Positions 17,447-26,102 of a stretch of 56,980 nucleotides of DNA are shown here, in pieces. The DNA is from Pedobacter sp. ASV17 (GTDB lineage: Bacteria > Bacteroidota > Bacteroidia > Sphingobacteriales > Sphingobacteriaceae). The notes beneath the pieces are model-generated. The model did not search any database and was not told where the DNA came from. It worked only from the letters and a program-made list of their open reading frames with translations. The position numbers and the translations under genes are program-made. Location of the stretch: NCBI RefSeq assembly GCF_016429065.1, contig NZ_JAELTX010000012.1, forward strand, positions 1 through 56,980. The letters run 5' to 3'. Every line of letters starts with the position of its first letter. The first letter of the stretch is position 1.

Positions 17447-18568
17447 ATGGCACAAATTGTAGCAGTAACAGACAAAAAGCTGTTAGCAAAGTTCATCGAT
17501 TTTCCGCATGAACTTTATAAGAACGATCCTTTTTATGTACCTGAATTACATATTGCTCAACGTGATATGTTAACCCCAGGCAAACATCCTTTTCACGACC
17601 ACGCTAAAATGCAATTGTTTTTAGCGGTAGACGGTGATAAAATAGTGGGCAGAGTTGCGGCAATCATCAATGGTAACCACAACACCATTAAAAATGTAAA
17701 AGAAGGTTTCTTTGGTTTTTTTGATACCATCAACGATAAGGCAGTTAGCAAATTATTATTAGATGCAGCACAAAACTGGCTAAAAGAGAATGGACAAACC
17801 TCGATAATGGGGCCAGTTAACTTCTCTACTAACGATATCTGTGGCTTGTTAGTTACAGGCTTTGATGGTCCTCCAGTAGCCATGATGCCATACAACGCTC
17901 CTTATTACCTGTCCCTATTGGAAGATTTCGGTTTTACCAAAAAGGTAGATTTAAGAGCATACAAATACACTGCTGGAAATTACAACGACAGGGCTGTAAG
18001 CTTATTAGAAGGACTGGAAAACAGACTTCAAAGGAGCAATATCATCATCAGAAAAATTAACCTTAAAAATTTTAAGGCAGAAGCAGCTGCTTTGAGGGAA
18101 GTGTACAACAGCGCTTGGGACAAAAACCTTGGCTTTGTACCGATGACCGACAAAGAGTTTGATTATACCGCCAACGATTTGAAAATGGTTTTGGATACTG
18201 ATTTCTGCTACATCGCAGAACAGGAGGGCAAATTAGTGGGTTTTGCACTGGCCATTCCAGACATCAACCAAATTCTTATTAAAATTAAAAAAGGCCGCTT
18301 ATTCCCTACCGGTTTATTGAAACTGTTGTTGGGCAAAAAGAAAATCAACGGCATCCGTATTTTATTGCTGGGTGTAGTTGATGGCTACAGAAAACTAGGT
18401 ATTGAGGCTTGTTTGTACGGCAGAATCATCAAAGCATTTAAAGCAAGAAATTTCCAATATGCGGAAGCGAGCTGGACTTTGGAAGACAACGATATGGTGA
18501 ACCGTCCGATTGAAAACATAGGTGGCAAACTTTACCGAGAATACAGGATACTGGAAAAAGCAATATAA
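17447..18568 (+). CDS. GNAT-fold acyltransferase, candidate bacterial ceramide synthase
   Basis: 373 residues from the ATG at 17447, one base after the spt stop. N-terminal FPHELYKNDPFYVPELHIAQRDML, then AVDGDKIVGRVAAIING, the central MGPVNFSTNDICGLLVTGFDGPP and PYNAPYYLSLLEDFGF, and the C-terminal LGVVDGYRKLGIEACLYGRIIKAFKARNFQYAEASWTLEDN are typical of large GNAT-like acyl-CoA N-acyltransferases encoded beside bacterial SPT genes. In Caulobacter a GNAT-type protein of the sphingolipid locus (bCerS) acylates the long-chain base, and homologs are known in Bacteroidota; that function is inferred here from resemblance and position. It would attach a second acyl chain to the sphingoid base. Confidence 0.75.
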   Translation: MAQIVAVTDKKLLAKFIDFPHELYKNDPFYVPELHIAQRDMLTPGKHPFHDHAKMQLFLAVDGDKIVGRVAAIINGNHNTIKNVKEGFFGFFDTINDKAVSKLLLDAAQNWLKENGQTSIMGPVNFSTNDICGLLVTGFDGPPVAMMPYNAPYYLSLLEDFGFTKKVDLRAYKYTAGNYNDRAVSLLEGLENRLQRSNIIIRKINLKNFKAEAAALREVYNSAWDKNLGFVPMTDKEFDYTANDLKMVLDTDFCYIAEQEGKLVGFALAIPDINQILIKIKKGRLFPTGLLKLLLGKKKINGIRILLLGVVDGYRKLGIEACLYGRIIKAFKARNFQYAEASWTLEDNDMVNRPIENIGGKLYREYRILEKAI

Positions 18569-18609
18569 GCAAACACTAAAGCTCTAAAGGGCAAGTGTGA
18601 CAAAGAGAC

Positions 18610-19602
18610 ATGAGCAAAAAGGTATTGATTACAGGCGCAAGCGGATTTGTGGGCTATCATTTAATTGTTACGGCAATTGAAAGCGGCCTAGAAGTATACG
18701 CAGCCGTTCGTCCCAATAGCAATGTCTCCCACCTTAAAGGGTTAAATATTAACTACGTTCAATTAAACTTTAGCGCAGTTGATGAACTCAAAGCAGCGTT
18801 GGAAGAAGAGCAGTACGCCTATATTATACACGCTGCCGGAACCACCAAAGCTAAAACCTTACAGGAATACAATAGGGTTAATGCCGAATACAGCAGAAAC
18901 TTGGCGCTAGCAGCGTCGCTGGTAAATTATACCATCGAAAAATTTGTATTTGTAAGCAGCCTAGCGGCCATTGGTCCAATTGCTGATTTTAATACCACCA
19001 TTGGCGACGATGCCATTGCCCAGCCCGTTACTTTTTACGGATTAAGCAAAAAATTGGCAGAAGAATATCTCAAGGAGATTGAAAATTTGCCTTTGGTTAC
19101 CGTTAGACCGACTGCTGTATACGGTCCGAGAGAGAAGGACATTTTTATCCTTTTCAAAACGATTAACAGCGGATTGGAACCTTACATAGGAAGATTTAAC
19201 CAACAGTTGAGTTTCCTTTATGTAAAGGACTTGGCAGAGATTATTATCCGCTTGTTGAAATCGGATATTGTGCACAAAACCTATAACATTACCGATGGTT
19301 TGACCTACGATAGGTATGCCTTGGCCGAAGGATTGAAAAAAGCACTGCACAAAAAAACCTTGAAAGTGCATATCCCTTTGGGAATCATCAAAGGTTTAGC
19401 TGGTTTTATGGATACCATTTATGCCAGAAGCAGCAAAACGCCAACGATAAACAAAGAAAAGATAAAAGAGCTGACCGCCCCCAATTGGGCCTGCAATATC
19501 GAAAACTTGAAAAGAGACCTGCAGTTTGAGCCTCAATACAATTTAGAAAAGGGTTTAGTGGAAACCGTAAAGTGGTACAAAGCAAACCATTGGTTGAAAT
19601 AA
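18610..19602 (+). CDS. NAD-dependent epimerase/dehydratase, candidate ceramide reductase (CerR-like)
   Basis: 330 residues. Extended SDR fold: the nucleotide motif TGASGFVGYHL is at residues 8-18, the catalytic tyrosine-lysine pair in FYGLSKKLAEEYL, and VRPTAVYGPREKD follows. Such SDRs accompany spt genes in Bacteroidota and alphaproteobacteria, where CerR reduces the 3-keto group after acylation. It lies 41 bases after the acyltransferase and completes a three-gene ceramide set. A role as a nucleotide-sugar epimerase cannot be excluded from sequence alone. Confidence 0.75.
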   Translation: MSKKVLITGASGFVGYHLIVTAIESGLEVYAAVRPNSNVSHLKGLNINYVQLNFSAVDELKAALEEEQYAYIIHAAGTTKAKTLQEYNRVNAEYSRNLALAASLVNYTIEKFVFVSSLAAIGPIADFNTTIGDDAIAQPVTFYGLSKKLAEEYLKEIENLPLVTVRPTAVYGPREKDIFILFKTINSGLEPYIGRFNQQLSFLYVKDLAEIIIRLLKSDIVHKTYNITDGLTYDRYALAEGLKKALHKKTLKVHIPLGIIKGLAGFMDTIYARSSKTPTINKEKIKELTAPNWACNIENLKRDLQFEPQYNLEKGLVETVKWYKANHWLK

Positions 19603-19737
19603 ATTAAGTTTTAAGTGGTAGGTTATAAGTGGCATGGAATTTAGAAAATGCTGTAATAGGCGCCTAGTAAAAACGTAAAACTTAGAACTTAATACTTATA
19701 AAAGTAAATAGATATAAACACATAATAAATAACAATA

Positions 19738-21051
19738 ATGAAAAAGCAAGTAGAAGGAGCTAATGGGAAATTAGGTATCATGATGCCTGGCCTAGGTGCT
19801 GTAGCTACTACCATGATTGCTGGTGTAGTTGCTGCTAGAAGAGGTCTATCTAAACCTATTGGTTCTTTAACACAAATGGGAACTATCCGTGTTGGTAAAA
19901 GAACAGACAATAACGAGCCCTTAATTAAAGACTTTGTTCCCCTAGCGAAATTAGAAGACTTAGCATTTGGTGGTTGGGATGTGTATGAAGACAATGTGTA
20001 CGATGCTGCAATGAAAGCAAAGGTTATTGATGGACATCTTTTGTATGACATCAAAGATGAGTTAGAAGCGATCAAACCTTACAGAGCTGCATTCGACAAA
20101 AACTACGTTAAAAACTTAGACGGAACTTACGTTAAAGAAGCGGCTACAAAATGGGATTTAGCGCAACAAGTAATTGAAGATATCAAAGACTTTAAAGCTA
20201 AAAACAATTGCGAGCGTATCGTATTGGTATGGTGCGGTTCTACGGAGATTTATTTAGAGCCAAGTGCTGTTCACCAAACTTTGGCTGCTTTTGAGCAGGG
20301 TTTAAAAGACAACGACGCGAACATTGCACCAAGTATGATTTACGCTTATGCAGCGTTGAAATTAGGTTATGCTTATGCAAACGGAGCACCTAACTTAACG
20401 GTAGATATTCCTGCAATGTTAGAGTTGGCTAAACAAACTCAAACGCCGGTAGCTGGTAAAGATTTTAAAACTGGCCAAACCTTAATGAAAACTGTTTTGG
20501 CTCCAGGTTTAATGGCACGCTCATTAGGTGTACGCGGTTGGTTCTCTGACAACATTTTAGGTAACCGTGATGGTTTGGTACTGGATGATCCTGATAACTT
20601 CAAAACTAAAGAAGTATCTAAATTAGGAGTATTGGAAGATATCTTCAAACCAGAGCAAAACCCTGATTTGTATGGTGATATGTACCACAAAATCCGTATC
20701 AACTACTATCCTCCTCACGGTGATAACAAAGAGAGCTGGGATAACATCGATATCTTCGGTTGGATGGGTTACAAAATGCAAATCAAGATTAACTTCTTGT
20801 GCCGTGACTCTATCTTAGCTGCACCTATCGTTTTAGACTTGGCTTTATTCTCGGATTTAGCTAAACGTGCTGGCATGAGTGGCATTCAAGAGTGGTTATC
20901 TTTCTACTTGAAATCTCCTCAAACTAAAGAAGGATTGCGTCCAGAGAACGACATCTTTAAACAGTTAGAAAAATTACATAATACATTACGTTACATTATG
21001 GGTGAAGAGTTGATCACTCATTTGGGACTTGATTATTACGAAGAAAACTAG
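19738..21051 (+). CDS. Inositol-3-phosphate synthase
   Basis: 437 residues. Converts glucose 6-phosphate to 1D-myo-inositol 3-phosphate using NAD. Visible features are an N-terminal dinucleotide-binding GIMMPGLGAVATTMIAGVVAARRG, the GTDFKTGQT-type segment seen as GKDFKTGQTLMKTVLAPGLMARSLGVRGWFSDNILGNRDGLVLDD, and the catalytic-core residues in WDNIDIFGWMGYKMQIKINFLCRDSILAAPIVLDL. It matches the MIPS type that marks inositol lipid clusters in Bacteroidota. It lies 135 bases after the CerR-like gene and is followed by a terminator, so it probably ends the first transcription unit of the lipid cluster. Confidence 0.95.
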   Translation: MKKQVEGANGKLGIMMPGLGAVATTMIAGVVAARRGLSKPIGSLTQMGTIRVGKRTDNNEPLIKDFVPLAKLEDLAFGGWDVYEDNVYDAAMKAKVIDGHLLYDIKDELEAIKPYRAAFDKNYVKNLDGTYVKEAATKWDLAQQVIEDIKDFKAKNNCERIVLVWCGSTEIYLEPSAVHQTLAAFEQGLKDNDANIAPSMIYAYAALKLGYAYANGAPNLTVDIPAMLELAKQTQTPVAGKDFKTGQTLMKTVLAPGLMARSLGVRGWFSDNILGNRDGLVLDDPDNFKTKEVSKLGVLEDIFKPEQNPDLYGDMYHKIRINYYPPHGDNKESWDNIDIFGWMGYKMQIKINFLCRDSILAAPIVLDLALFSDLAKRAGMSGIQEWLSFYLKSPQTKEGLRPENDIFKQLEKLHNTLRYIMGEELITHLGLDYYEEN

Positions 21052-21090
21052 TTAAATAAAATTGAGGGTTTTGCAGACCCAAAGAGTGAG

Positions 21091-21128
21091 ACAGCTTAGG
21101 TAGTTTTCACGCTACTTAAGCTGTTTTT
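21091..21128 (+). terminator. Intrinsic terminator after the inositol-3-phosphate synthase
   Basis: ACAGCTTAGGTAG, eight-base loop, CTACTTAAGCTGT, then TTTTC: a 13-bp stem with one mismatch, 40 bases after the stop. It divides the lipid cluster into two units. Confidence 0.8.
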
Positions 21129-21219
21129 CAAAGCATTATCTTTTTGTCTGCAAATTGTAATTTACTCCTTGACACTCAAAAAACTTGTGCGGAAACTTTA
21201 GGTTTAAAAAAAGTTTCCA

Positions 21220-21227
21220 TAGTTTTG
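21220..21227 (+). promoter_or_regulatory. -7 element for the second lipid unit
   Basis: TAGTTTTG fits TAnnTTTG, with a weak TTTA box near 21197 at about the right distance. The GTG start follows at 21281. Confidence 0.5.
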
Positions 21228-21280
21228 CGACGTTAAAAAAATAGAAAGTGAATTACTTTAAACCCTGAGAAATTGAAACC

Positions 21281-21736
21281 GTGATATTTCACAAAATCAT
21301 ATCAACCAGCCTGGGAATTGGGTATATAGGTAAGGGAGCTGGCACATATGCCGCTATTTTTACCTGCCTTTTATGGTACTTTTTCCTGGCAGGCCAATAT
21401 GAACCGAAGCTTGCCCCAGCTTTAATTACCTTGTTAATTACCTTACAGGGAATTAGGAGCTCAAACGAAGTAGAAGTACTTTGGGGCAAAGACCATAACC
21501 GAGTGGTTATAGATGAAGTTGCAGGGATGTGCATTTCATTACTTTTTGTTCCAGTAACCATTGAATATGTAGTAACTGGTTTAATATTGTTCAGATTTTT
21601 CGACATTCTTAAACCTCTAGGTATTCGCAAGCTGGAAAAATGGCCAGGTGGATGGGGCGTAATGGCCGATGATGTTTTGTCGGGTATTTATGCGAACATC
21701 GTCCTGCAAATAATAATTTTCTTCAACATATTTTAA
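21281..21736 (+). CDS. PgpA-family phosphatase, candidate phosphatidylinositol-phosphate phosphatase
   Basis: 151 residues from a GTG start (no suitable upstream ATG). The PgpA fold shows IGYIGKGAGTYAAI, the metal-binding DHNRVVIDEVAGMCISLL, ILFRFFDILKPLGIRKLEKWPGGWGVMADDVLSGIYANIV. PgpA normally removes phosphate from phosphatidylglycerophosphate. In Bacteroides inositol lipid clusters a PgpA-like enzyme acts on phosphatidylinositol phosphate; the placement here between a MIPS gene and a CDP-alcohol phosphotransferase gene favours that role. Four hydrophobic helices suggest an inner-membrane enzyme. It is five bases from the GtrA gene. Confidence 0.8.
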   Translation: MIFHKIISTSLGIGYIGKGAGTYAAIFTCLLWYFFLAGQYEPKLAPALITLLITLQGIRSSNEVEVLWGKDHNRVVIDEVAGMCISLLFVPVTIEYVVTGLILFRFFDILKPLGIRKLEKWPGGWGVMADDVLSGIYANIVLQIIIFFNIF

Positions 21737-21741
21737 AGAAA

Positions 21742-22116
21742 ATGTTAACCTTTTTAAAAGCACAAGCTTCGTCACTAACGGCAACGTTGGTTGATTATTT
21801 GACCACATGGTTTTGTGTGAGCTTTTTAGGGGTTTGGTATGTTGCAGGGAGTGTAACAGGAACAGTTGTTGGGGGCTGTGTAAACTTCTACATGGGGCGT
21901 AATTGGGTCTTTAATTCTACCAATAAAGACATTAGGCCTCAAATTGTGAAGTACATTTTGGTGTGGTGCGGCAATCTTATCATCGTCACCACAGGAGTTT
22001 ACATACTCACTCATTTTTTAAGCATTAACTATATGCTTTCGAAGATTCTCGTTTCTGGGTTAATCGGTACTATTTACAATTACTTCATGCAGAAGCAATT
22101 CATTTTCACGCAGTAA
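21742..22116 (+). CDS. GtrA family membrane protein
   Basis: 124 residues with four predicted transmembrane helices and the GtrA pattern: FLKAQASSLTATLVDYLTTWFCVS, GTVVGGCVNFYMGRNWVFNSTN, VKYILVWCGNLIIVTTGVYIL, LVSGLIGTIYNYFMQKQFIF. GtrA-like proteins are thought to flip polyprenyl-linked sugars or related lipids. Five bases after the PgpA-like gene and two before the DUF5686 gene, it may move an inositol lipid or its precursor across the inner membrane; that is inference. Confidence 0.85.
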   Translation: MLTFLKAQASSLTATLVDYLTTWFCVSFLGVWYVAGSVTGTVVGGCVNFYMGRNWVFNSTNKDIRPQIVKYILVWCGNLIIVTTGVYILTHFLSINYMLSKILVSGLIGTIYNYFMQKQFIFTQ

Positions 22117-22118
22117 AA

Positions 22119-24677
22119 ATGAAAAAGACATATAAAATATTAATTTATGCACTAATTTTTTTAGGTGCTACTGTAACGGGTGTATCAACGGCATTTGCCC
22201 AAAAAACTATTATTACAGGAACCGTTAGAGACGCTGTGACTAAGGAAACGCTCCCTTATGTGTCGATTTTTTTTAACGACACCCGTATCGGTACGCAAAC
22301 CGATGTTGATGGGAATTTCAAAATCAGCACCAACGAAGATTACAACCAACTGAAGTTTAACTATGTTGGCTATGAGGTTTTAGTAAAGAACATTGTAGTG
22401 GGACAAACCCAAAAAGTAGATGTGCTTTTAAAATCCAATGCCCAATCGTTAAACGAGGTGACCATTATAGCAGGCAAAAGAAGATATACGAACAAGAACA
22501 ACCCAGCGGTTGAACTCATTAGACAGGTGATTGAACACAAAGATGAGAACCAACCTAAAGCCTACGAAACGGTACAGTATAAAGAATATGAAAAGATGTT
22601 GTTCTCTATGAGCAATATCTCTGAGAAATTCAAGAACAAACGCATGTTCAGGAACTATCAGTTTCTTTTCCAAGAGCAGGATTCTACACAAATTGGTGGT
22701 AAAAACCTACTTCCTATTTATATCCAGGAAAAGCTGGCCGATCAGTATTTGAGCTTCTCTCCAGATAAAAGCAAAACCGTAGTATTGGCCGAAAAGCAAG
22801 TGCAGTTCGACAATAGGTATATCGATAATCAAGGGATGAAAGCTTATTTCGATAGGATGTATCAAAACATCAATATCTATGATAACAACATCTCTGTAAT
22901 GAGCAATGATTTTCTGAGCCCTATCGCCAATTCCGCACCAACGTTCTACAAATTCTTCATTACAGATACCCTAAAAAACATAACGCCTAATGTTATCGAG
23001 CTTTCTTTTACACCACGTAACAAGGGCGACATGCTGTTTGAAGGAAAAATCTACATTACCATGGATGGCAATTTTGCCGTACAAAGGGCCTCGTTTGGAG
23101 TGAACAAAAACATCAACCTTAACTTTGTAAGGGGAATGCAAATTGATTTAGATTTTGAAAAGAACGTGGATAAGCGCTACTACTTAAGCAAAAGTACGCT
23201 TATTGCAGATTTCGGAATCAACAAGAACAAAGGCTTGGGCTTTACTGGTGAACGTAGCGTCAATTATAAAGAATACAAAACCAACGTTGATATTCCCGAC
23301 ACTGTTTTCTCTGGTAAGAAAGTTGAAATTCTTGCTGGCGCAGAAAAAAGGTCGGATGATTTTTGGATGAAAAACCGCTTGGATTCGATTCCAGAAAAGC
23401 AGCTGAAAATTTACGGCAATATTGATACCCTACAGAACCTACCTTCTTTTAAGCGTACCATGCAAATTGTAACCTTGCTGTTTGCAGGTTATCAAAACTT
23501 GGGACCTTATGAAATTGGACCTGTAAATACGTTTTATAGCTTTAACAATGTAGAAGGTTTCCGCCTCCGTTTAGGTGGACGTACAACTCCAGAGCTCAGC
23601 AAAAGATTTTATTTTGAGAACTATGCCGCTTATGGTTTTAAGGATGAAAAATGGAAGTTCTTTTTATCGGGTACTTATTCGTTGAACAACAAATCCATTT
23701 ATAAATTCCCTCAAAACTATATCAGGGCAAGTTTCCAAAGAGATACCAAAATCCCTGGGCAGGAATTACAATTTGTACAGGAAGACAACTTCTTACTATC
23801 GTTTAAACGCGGTGTAAATGACATGTTGCTTTACAACGATTTTTACCGTGTAGATTACGTTAGGGAGTTTGAAAATCGTTTCTCTTATACCGTTGGTTTC
23901 AAAAAATGGTCGCAAACACCTGCAGGAGGACTCGTTTACAGTGATGCGAGTAGCAACTCTTATATCAATAGGTTAACCACTAGCGAATTTAGTGTGGGCT
24001 TGAGATACGCTAAAAATGAGAAGTTCTATCAAGGCAAAATATATCGTACGCCTATTATCGACAGGTACCCTATCTATAACTTAAAATATACCATGGGTGT
24101 TAAAGGTCTTTTGGGTGGCGAGTACAACTACCACAATATTATGGGTAGCATAGATAAGCGTTTTTATGTTTCGCAATTAGGTTTTACCGACGTACGTTTA
24201 GAGGCGGGCTATATTTCTGGAAAATTGCCTTTCCCTTTATTAGCAGTACATCGTGCCAACCAAACCTATGCCTACCAACTTAACTCATACAACTTAATGA
24301 ACTTCCTTGAGTTTGTGAGTGACCACTATGCAAGCATAAATATTGACCATAGTTTCAATGGTTTTTTCTTAAATAAGATACCTTTGTTAAATAAATTGAA
24401 GCTGCGTGAAATTATATCGTTCAAAGCCATTTACGGTGGACTAAGAGACGAGAACAACCCAGAAAAAACCAATACAGGTATTTATAAAATGCCTACTTAT
24501 GAAAATGGGATGCAAAGAACTTACTCGCTAAACAAAGAACCTTATATGGAAGGCAGTATTGGTTTAGGAAATATTTTCAAACTACTTAGGGTAGATTTGG
24601 TTAAAAGATTTAACTATCTTAATAACCCAGAGGTTTCCGAGTGGGGAATTAGAACGCGAGTTAAACTTGACTTTTAA
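22119..24677 (+). CDS. CarboxypepD-regulatory/DUF5686 outer-membrane protein
   Basis: 852 residues. Signal peptide (ends TAFAQ near residue 28), then a carboxypeptidase-regulatory-like beta-sandwich (IITGTVRDAVTKETLPYVSIFFNDTRIGTQTDVDGNFKI), then a DUF5686 region to the end (AVELIRQVIEHKDENQPKAYETVQYKEYEKML..., ending GIRTRVKLDF). The second half has alternating aromatic strands typical of an outer-membrane beta-barrel and ends in phenylalanine. No TonB plug domain is present. Function of DUF5686 is unknown; its position two bases after GtrA, within lipid genes, raises the possibility of a role in placing lipids at the outer membrane. Confidence 0.82.
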   Translation: MKKTYKILIYALIFLGATVTGVSTAFAQKTIITGTVRDAVTKETLPYVSIFFNDTRIGTQTDVDGNFKISTNEDYNQLKFNYVGYEVLVKNIVVGQTQKVDVLLKSNAQSLNEVTIIAGKRRYTNKNNPAVELIRQVIEHKDENQPKAYETVQYKEYEKMLFSMSNISEKFKNKRMFRNYQFLFQEQDSTQIGGKNLLPIYIQEKLADQYLSFSPDKSKTVVLAEKQVQFDNRYIDNQGMKAYFDRMYQNINIYDNNISVMSNDFLSPIANSAPTFYKFFITDTLKNITPNVIELSFTPRNKGDMLFEGKIYITMDGNFAVQRASFGVNKNINLNFVRGMQIDLDFEKNVDKRYYLSKSTLIADFGINKNKGLGFTGERSVNYKEYKTNVDIPDTVFSGKKVEILAGAEKRSDDFWMKNRLDSIPEKQLKIYGNIDTLQNLPSFKRTMQIVTLLFAGYQNLGPYEIGPVNTFYSFNNVEGFRLRLGGRTTPELSKRFYFENYAAYGFKDEKWKFFLSGTYSLNNKSIYKFPQNYIRASFQRDTKIPGQELQFVQEDNFLLSFKRGVNDMLLYNDFYRVDYVREFENRFSYTVGFKKWSQTPAGGLVYSDASSNSYINRLTTSEFSVGLRYAKNEKFYQGKIYRTPIIDRYPIYNLKYTMGVKGLLGGEYNYHNIMGSIDKRFYVSQLGFTDVRLEAGYISGKLPFPLLAVHRANQTYAYQLNSYNLMNFLEFVSDHYASINIDHSFNGFFLNKIPLLNKLKLREIISFKAIYGGLRDENNPEKTNTGIYKMPTYENGMQRTYSLNKEPYMEGSIGLGNIFKLLRVDLVKRFNYLNNPEVSEWGIRTRVKLDF

Positions 24678-24689
24678 ATATGGAAAGTA

Positions 24690-24782
24690 CGTCATTTCGA
24701 GCGAAACATAGTGTAGTCGAGAAATCTTTAAGCAAGCCGAAAGATTTCTCCATTCCGCTGCACTCCAGTCGAAATGACGAAC
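24690..24782. repeat. MITE-like inverted repeat between DUF5686 and CDP-alcohol transferase genes
   Basis: Outer arms GTCATTTCGA (24691) and TCGAAATGAC (ending 24778), inner arms AGAAATCTTT (24720) and AAAGATTTCT (24740) pair, giving a nearly full-length palindrome within the operon. It may form a processing or attenuation hairpin in the message. Confidence 0.75.
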
Positions 24783-24808
24783 AACATATTTGCTATAACA
24801 TTTAAAAG

Positions 24809-26098
24809 ATGAAGCTAAGAGATAACCTTCAACAAGGCATTTATAAAGTAATCAACCCTTTTGTAAAGGGATTGATTAAAATTGGGCTTACGCCTAATAT
24901 GGTCACCACCATTGGTTTGATATTGAACATTGGGGTAGCCGTTATTTTTATTCTAGGAGCTGAGAAAGCAAATCGTGGAGAATTGGAATATGTAGGCTGG
25001 GCAGGCGCATTAGTACTTTTTGCAGGTCTGTTTGACATGCTGGATGGTCAGGTGGCCCGTTTGGGTAACATGAGCTCGAAATTTGGTGCCCTGTATGATT
25101 CGGTATTAGACCGTTATAGCGAAATGGTGATGTTTTTGGGCATCTGTTACTACCTCATTTCGCACCATTATTTTTTAAGTTCGCTATTTGCTTTCATTGC
25201 CTTAATAGGTTCTATGATGGTGAGCTATACCCGGGCCCGTGCCGAAGGTTTAGGTGTGGAGTGTAAAGGTGGTTTAATGCAACGTCCAGAACGGGTAGTT
25301 ACCATTGGCGTTTTTGCGATTGCCTGCGGGATTGCCTATAATTTCTTAGGTGGCGATTACAAAGTTTTTGTTCCTGGCATTAAGTTCCATGTGTTTGAAA
25401 CCATGACTATTTTTACCTTACCTATTGCCATCATGGCGGTATTGACCAACATTACTGCGGTAAACAGGTTAAGAGACGCGAAAAAAGCTTTGGATGCGCA
25501 AGACTTTTTAAAAGCCAAACAAAACAAAGCAGCTTTGGTAGCTGGCATCGTGTTATTTGCAGGCTTAGCCTTGGGAACTTCGCCAAACTTACAAGCACAA
25601 CAGGTACCAGATGGCGACCCATCGCCACTTACTTTCCCAGTACCCAAAAACATCGACAATCAGTTGTTTTATGTACAACGCGACCCTAATATCAATACCA
25701 TTATCTGCCAATTGAATTTGGATGAAGATGGTCAGCCTATCAAAGATAAGCCCGTAAATGTATTTTGGATGCGCTATGCAGATAAAGAAGGGAGAAAAGA
25801 CCTTAATTATATCCAACGTAAATTTGCTTATGGCATACAAACCAAAGATATTGGTAACGGTAATTTTGAGCTACGTTTCGTATCGTACAAGAAATTCCCT
25901 TTGTTGCTCACCAAGTCTGCGGTAGACAAAAAATATCATGTGTACGTCACCGCTAATAATAAAAAGATTTTGTTGGACAGGATTTTCTTAAGGATTGAAG
26001 GTGGTTCATTTTGGCTACCAAATGTTAAATATGTTGAATTGAAAGGTTACGATGCCAATAATCCTAGCAAGGCGGTAACCGAAAGAATAAAAGTGTAA
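24809..26098 (+). CDS. CDP-alcohol phosphatidyltransferase fused to DUF4833
   Basis: 429 residues. Residues 1-225 are a CDP-alcohol phosphotransferase with the complete catalytic signature: D76, D79, G80, A83, R84, G93, D97 and D101 in FDMLDGQVARLGNMSSKFGALYDSVLD; about six membrane helices. In this context it probably makes phosphatidylinositol phosphate from CDP-diacylglycerol and inositol phosphate. Residues 241-265 (AALVAGIVLFAGLALG then TSPNLQAQQ) look like a signal peptide left over from a separate gene. Residues about 275-429 are a DUF4833-like beta domain (LFYVQRDPNINTIICQLN, KPVNVFWMRYADKEG, YHVYVTANNKKILLDRIFL). The two parts are in one uninterrupted frame. Four bases separate it from the hydroxylase gene. 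Confidence 0.85.
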   Translation: MKLRDNLQQGIYKVINPFVKGLIKIGLTPNMVTTIGLILNIGVAVIFILGAEKANRGELEYVGWAGALVLFAGLFDMLDGQVARLGNMSSKFGALYDSVLDRYSEMVMFLGICYYLISHHYFLSSLFAFIALIGSMMVSYTRARAEGLGVECKGGLMQRPERVVTIGVFAIACGIAYNFLGGDYKVFVPGIKFHVFETMTIFTLPIAIMAVLTNITAVNRLRDAKKALDAQDFLKAKQNKAALVAGIVLFAGLALGTSPNLQAQQVPDGDPSPLTFPVPKNIDNQLFYVQRDPNINTIICQLNLDEDGQPIKDKPVNVFWMRYADKEGRKDLNYIQRKFAYGIQTKDIGNGNFELRFVSYKKFPLLLTKSAVDKKYHVYVTANNKKILLDRIFLRIEGGSFWLPNVKYVELKGYDANNPSKAVTERIKV

Positions 26099-26102
26099 AA
26101 TC

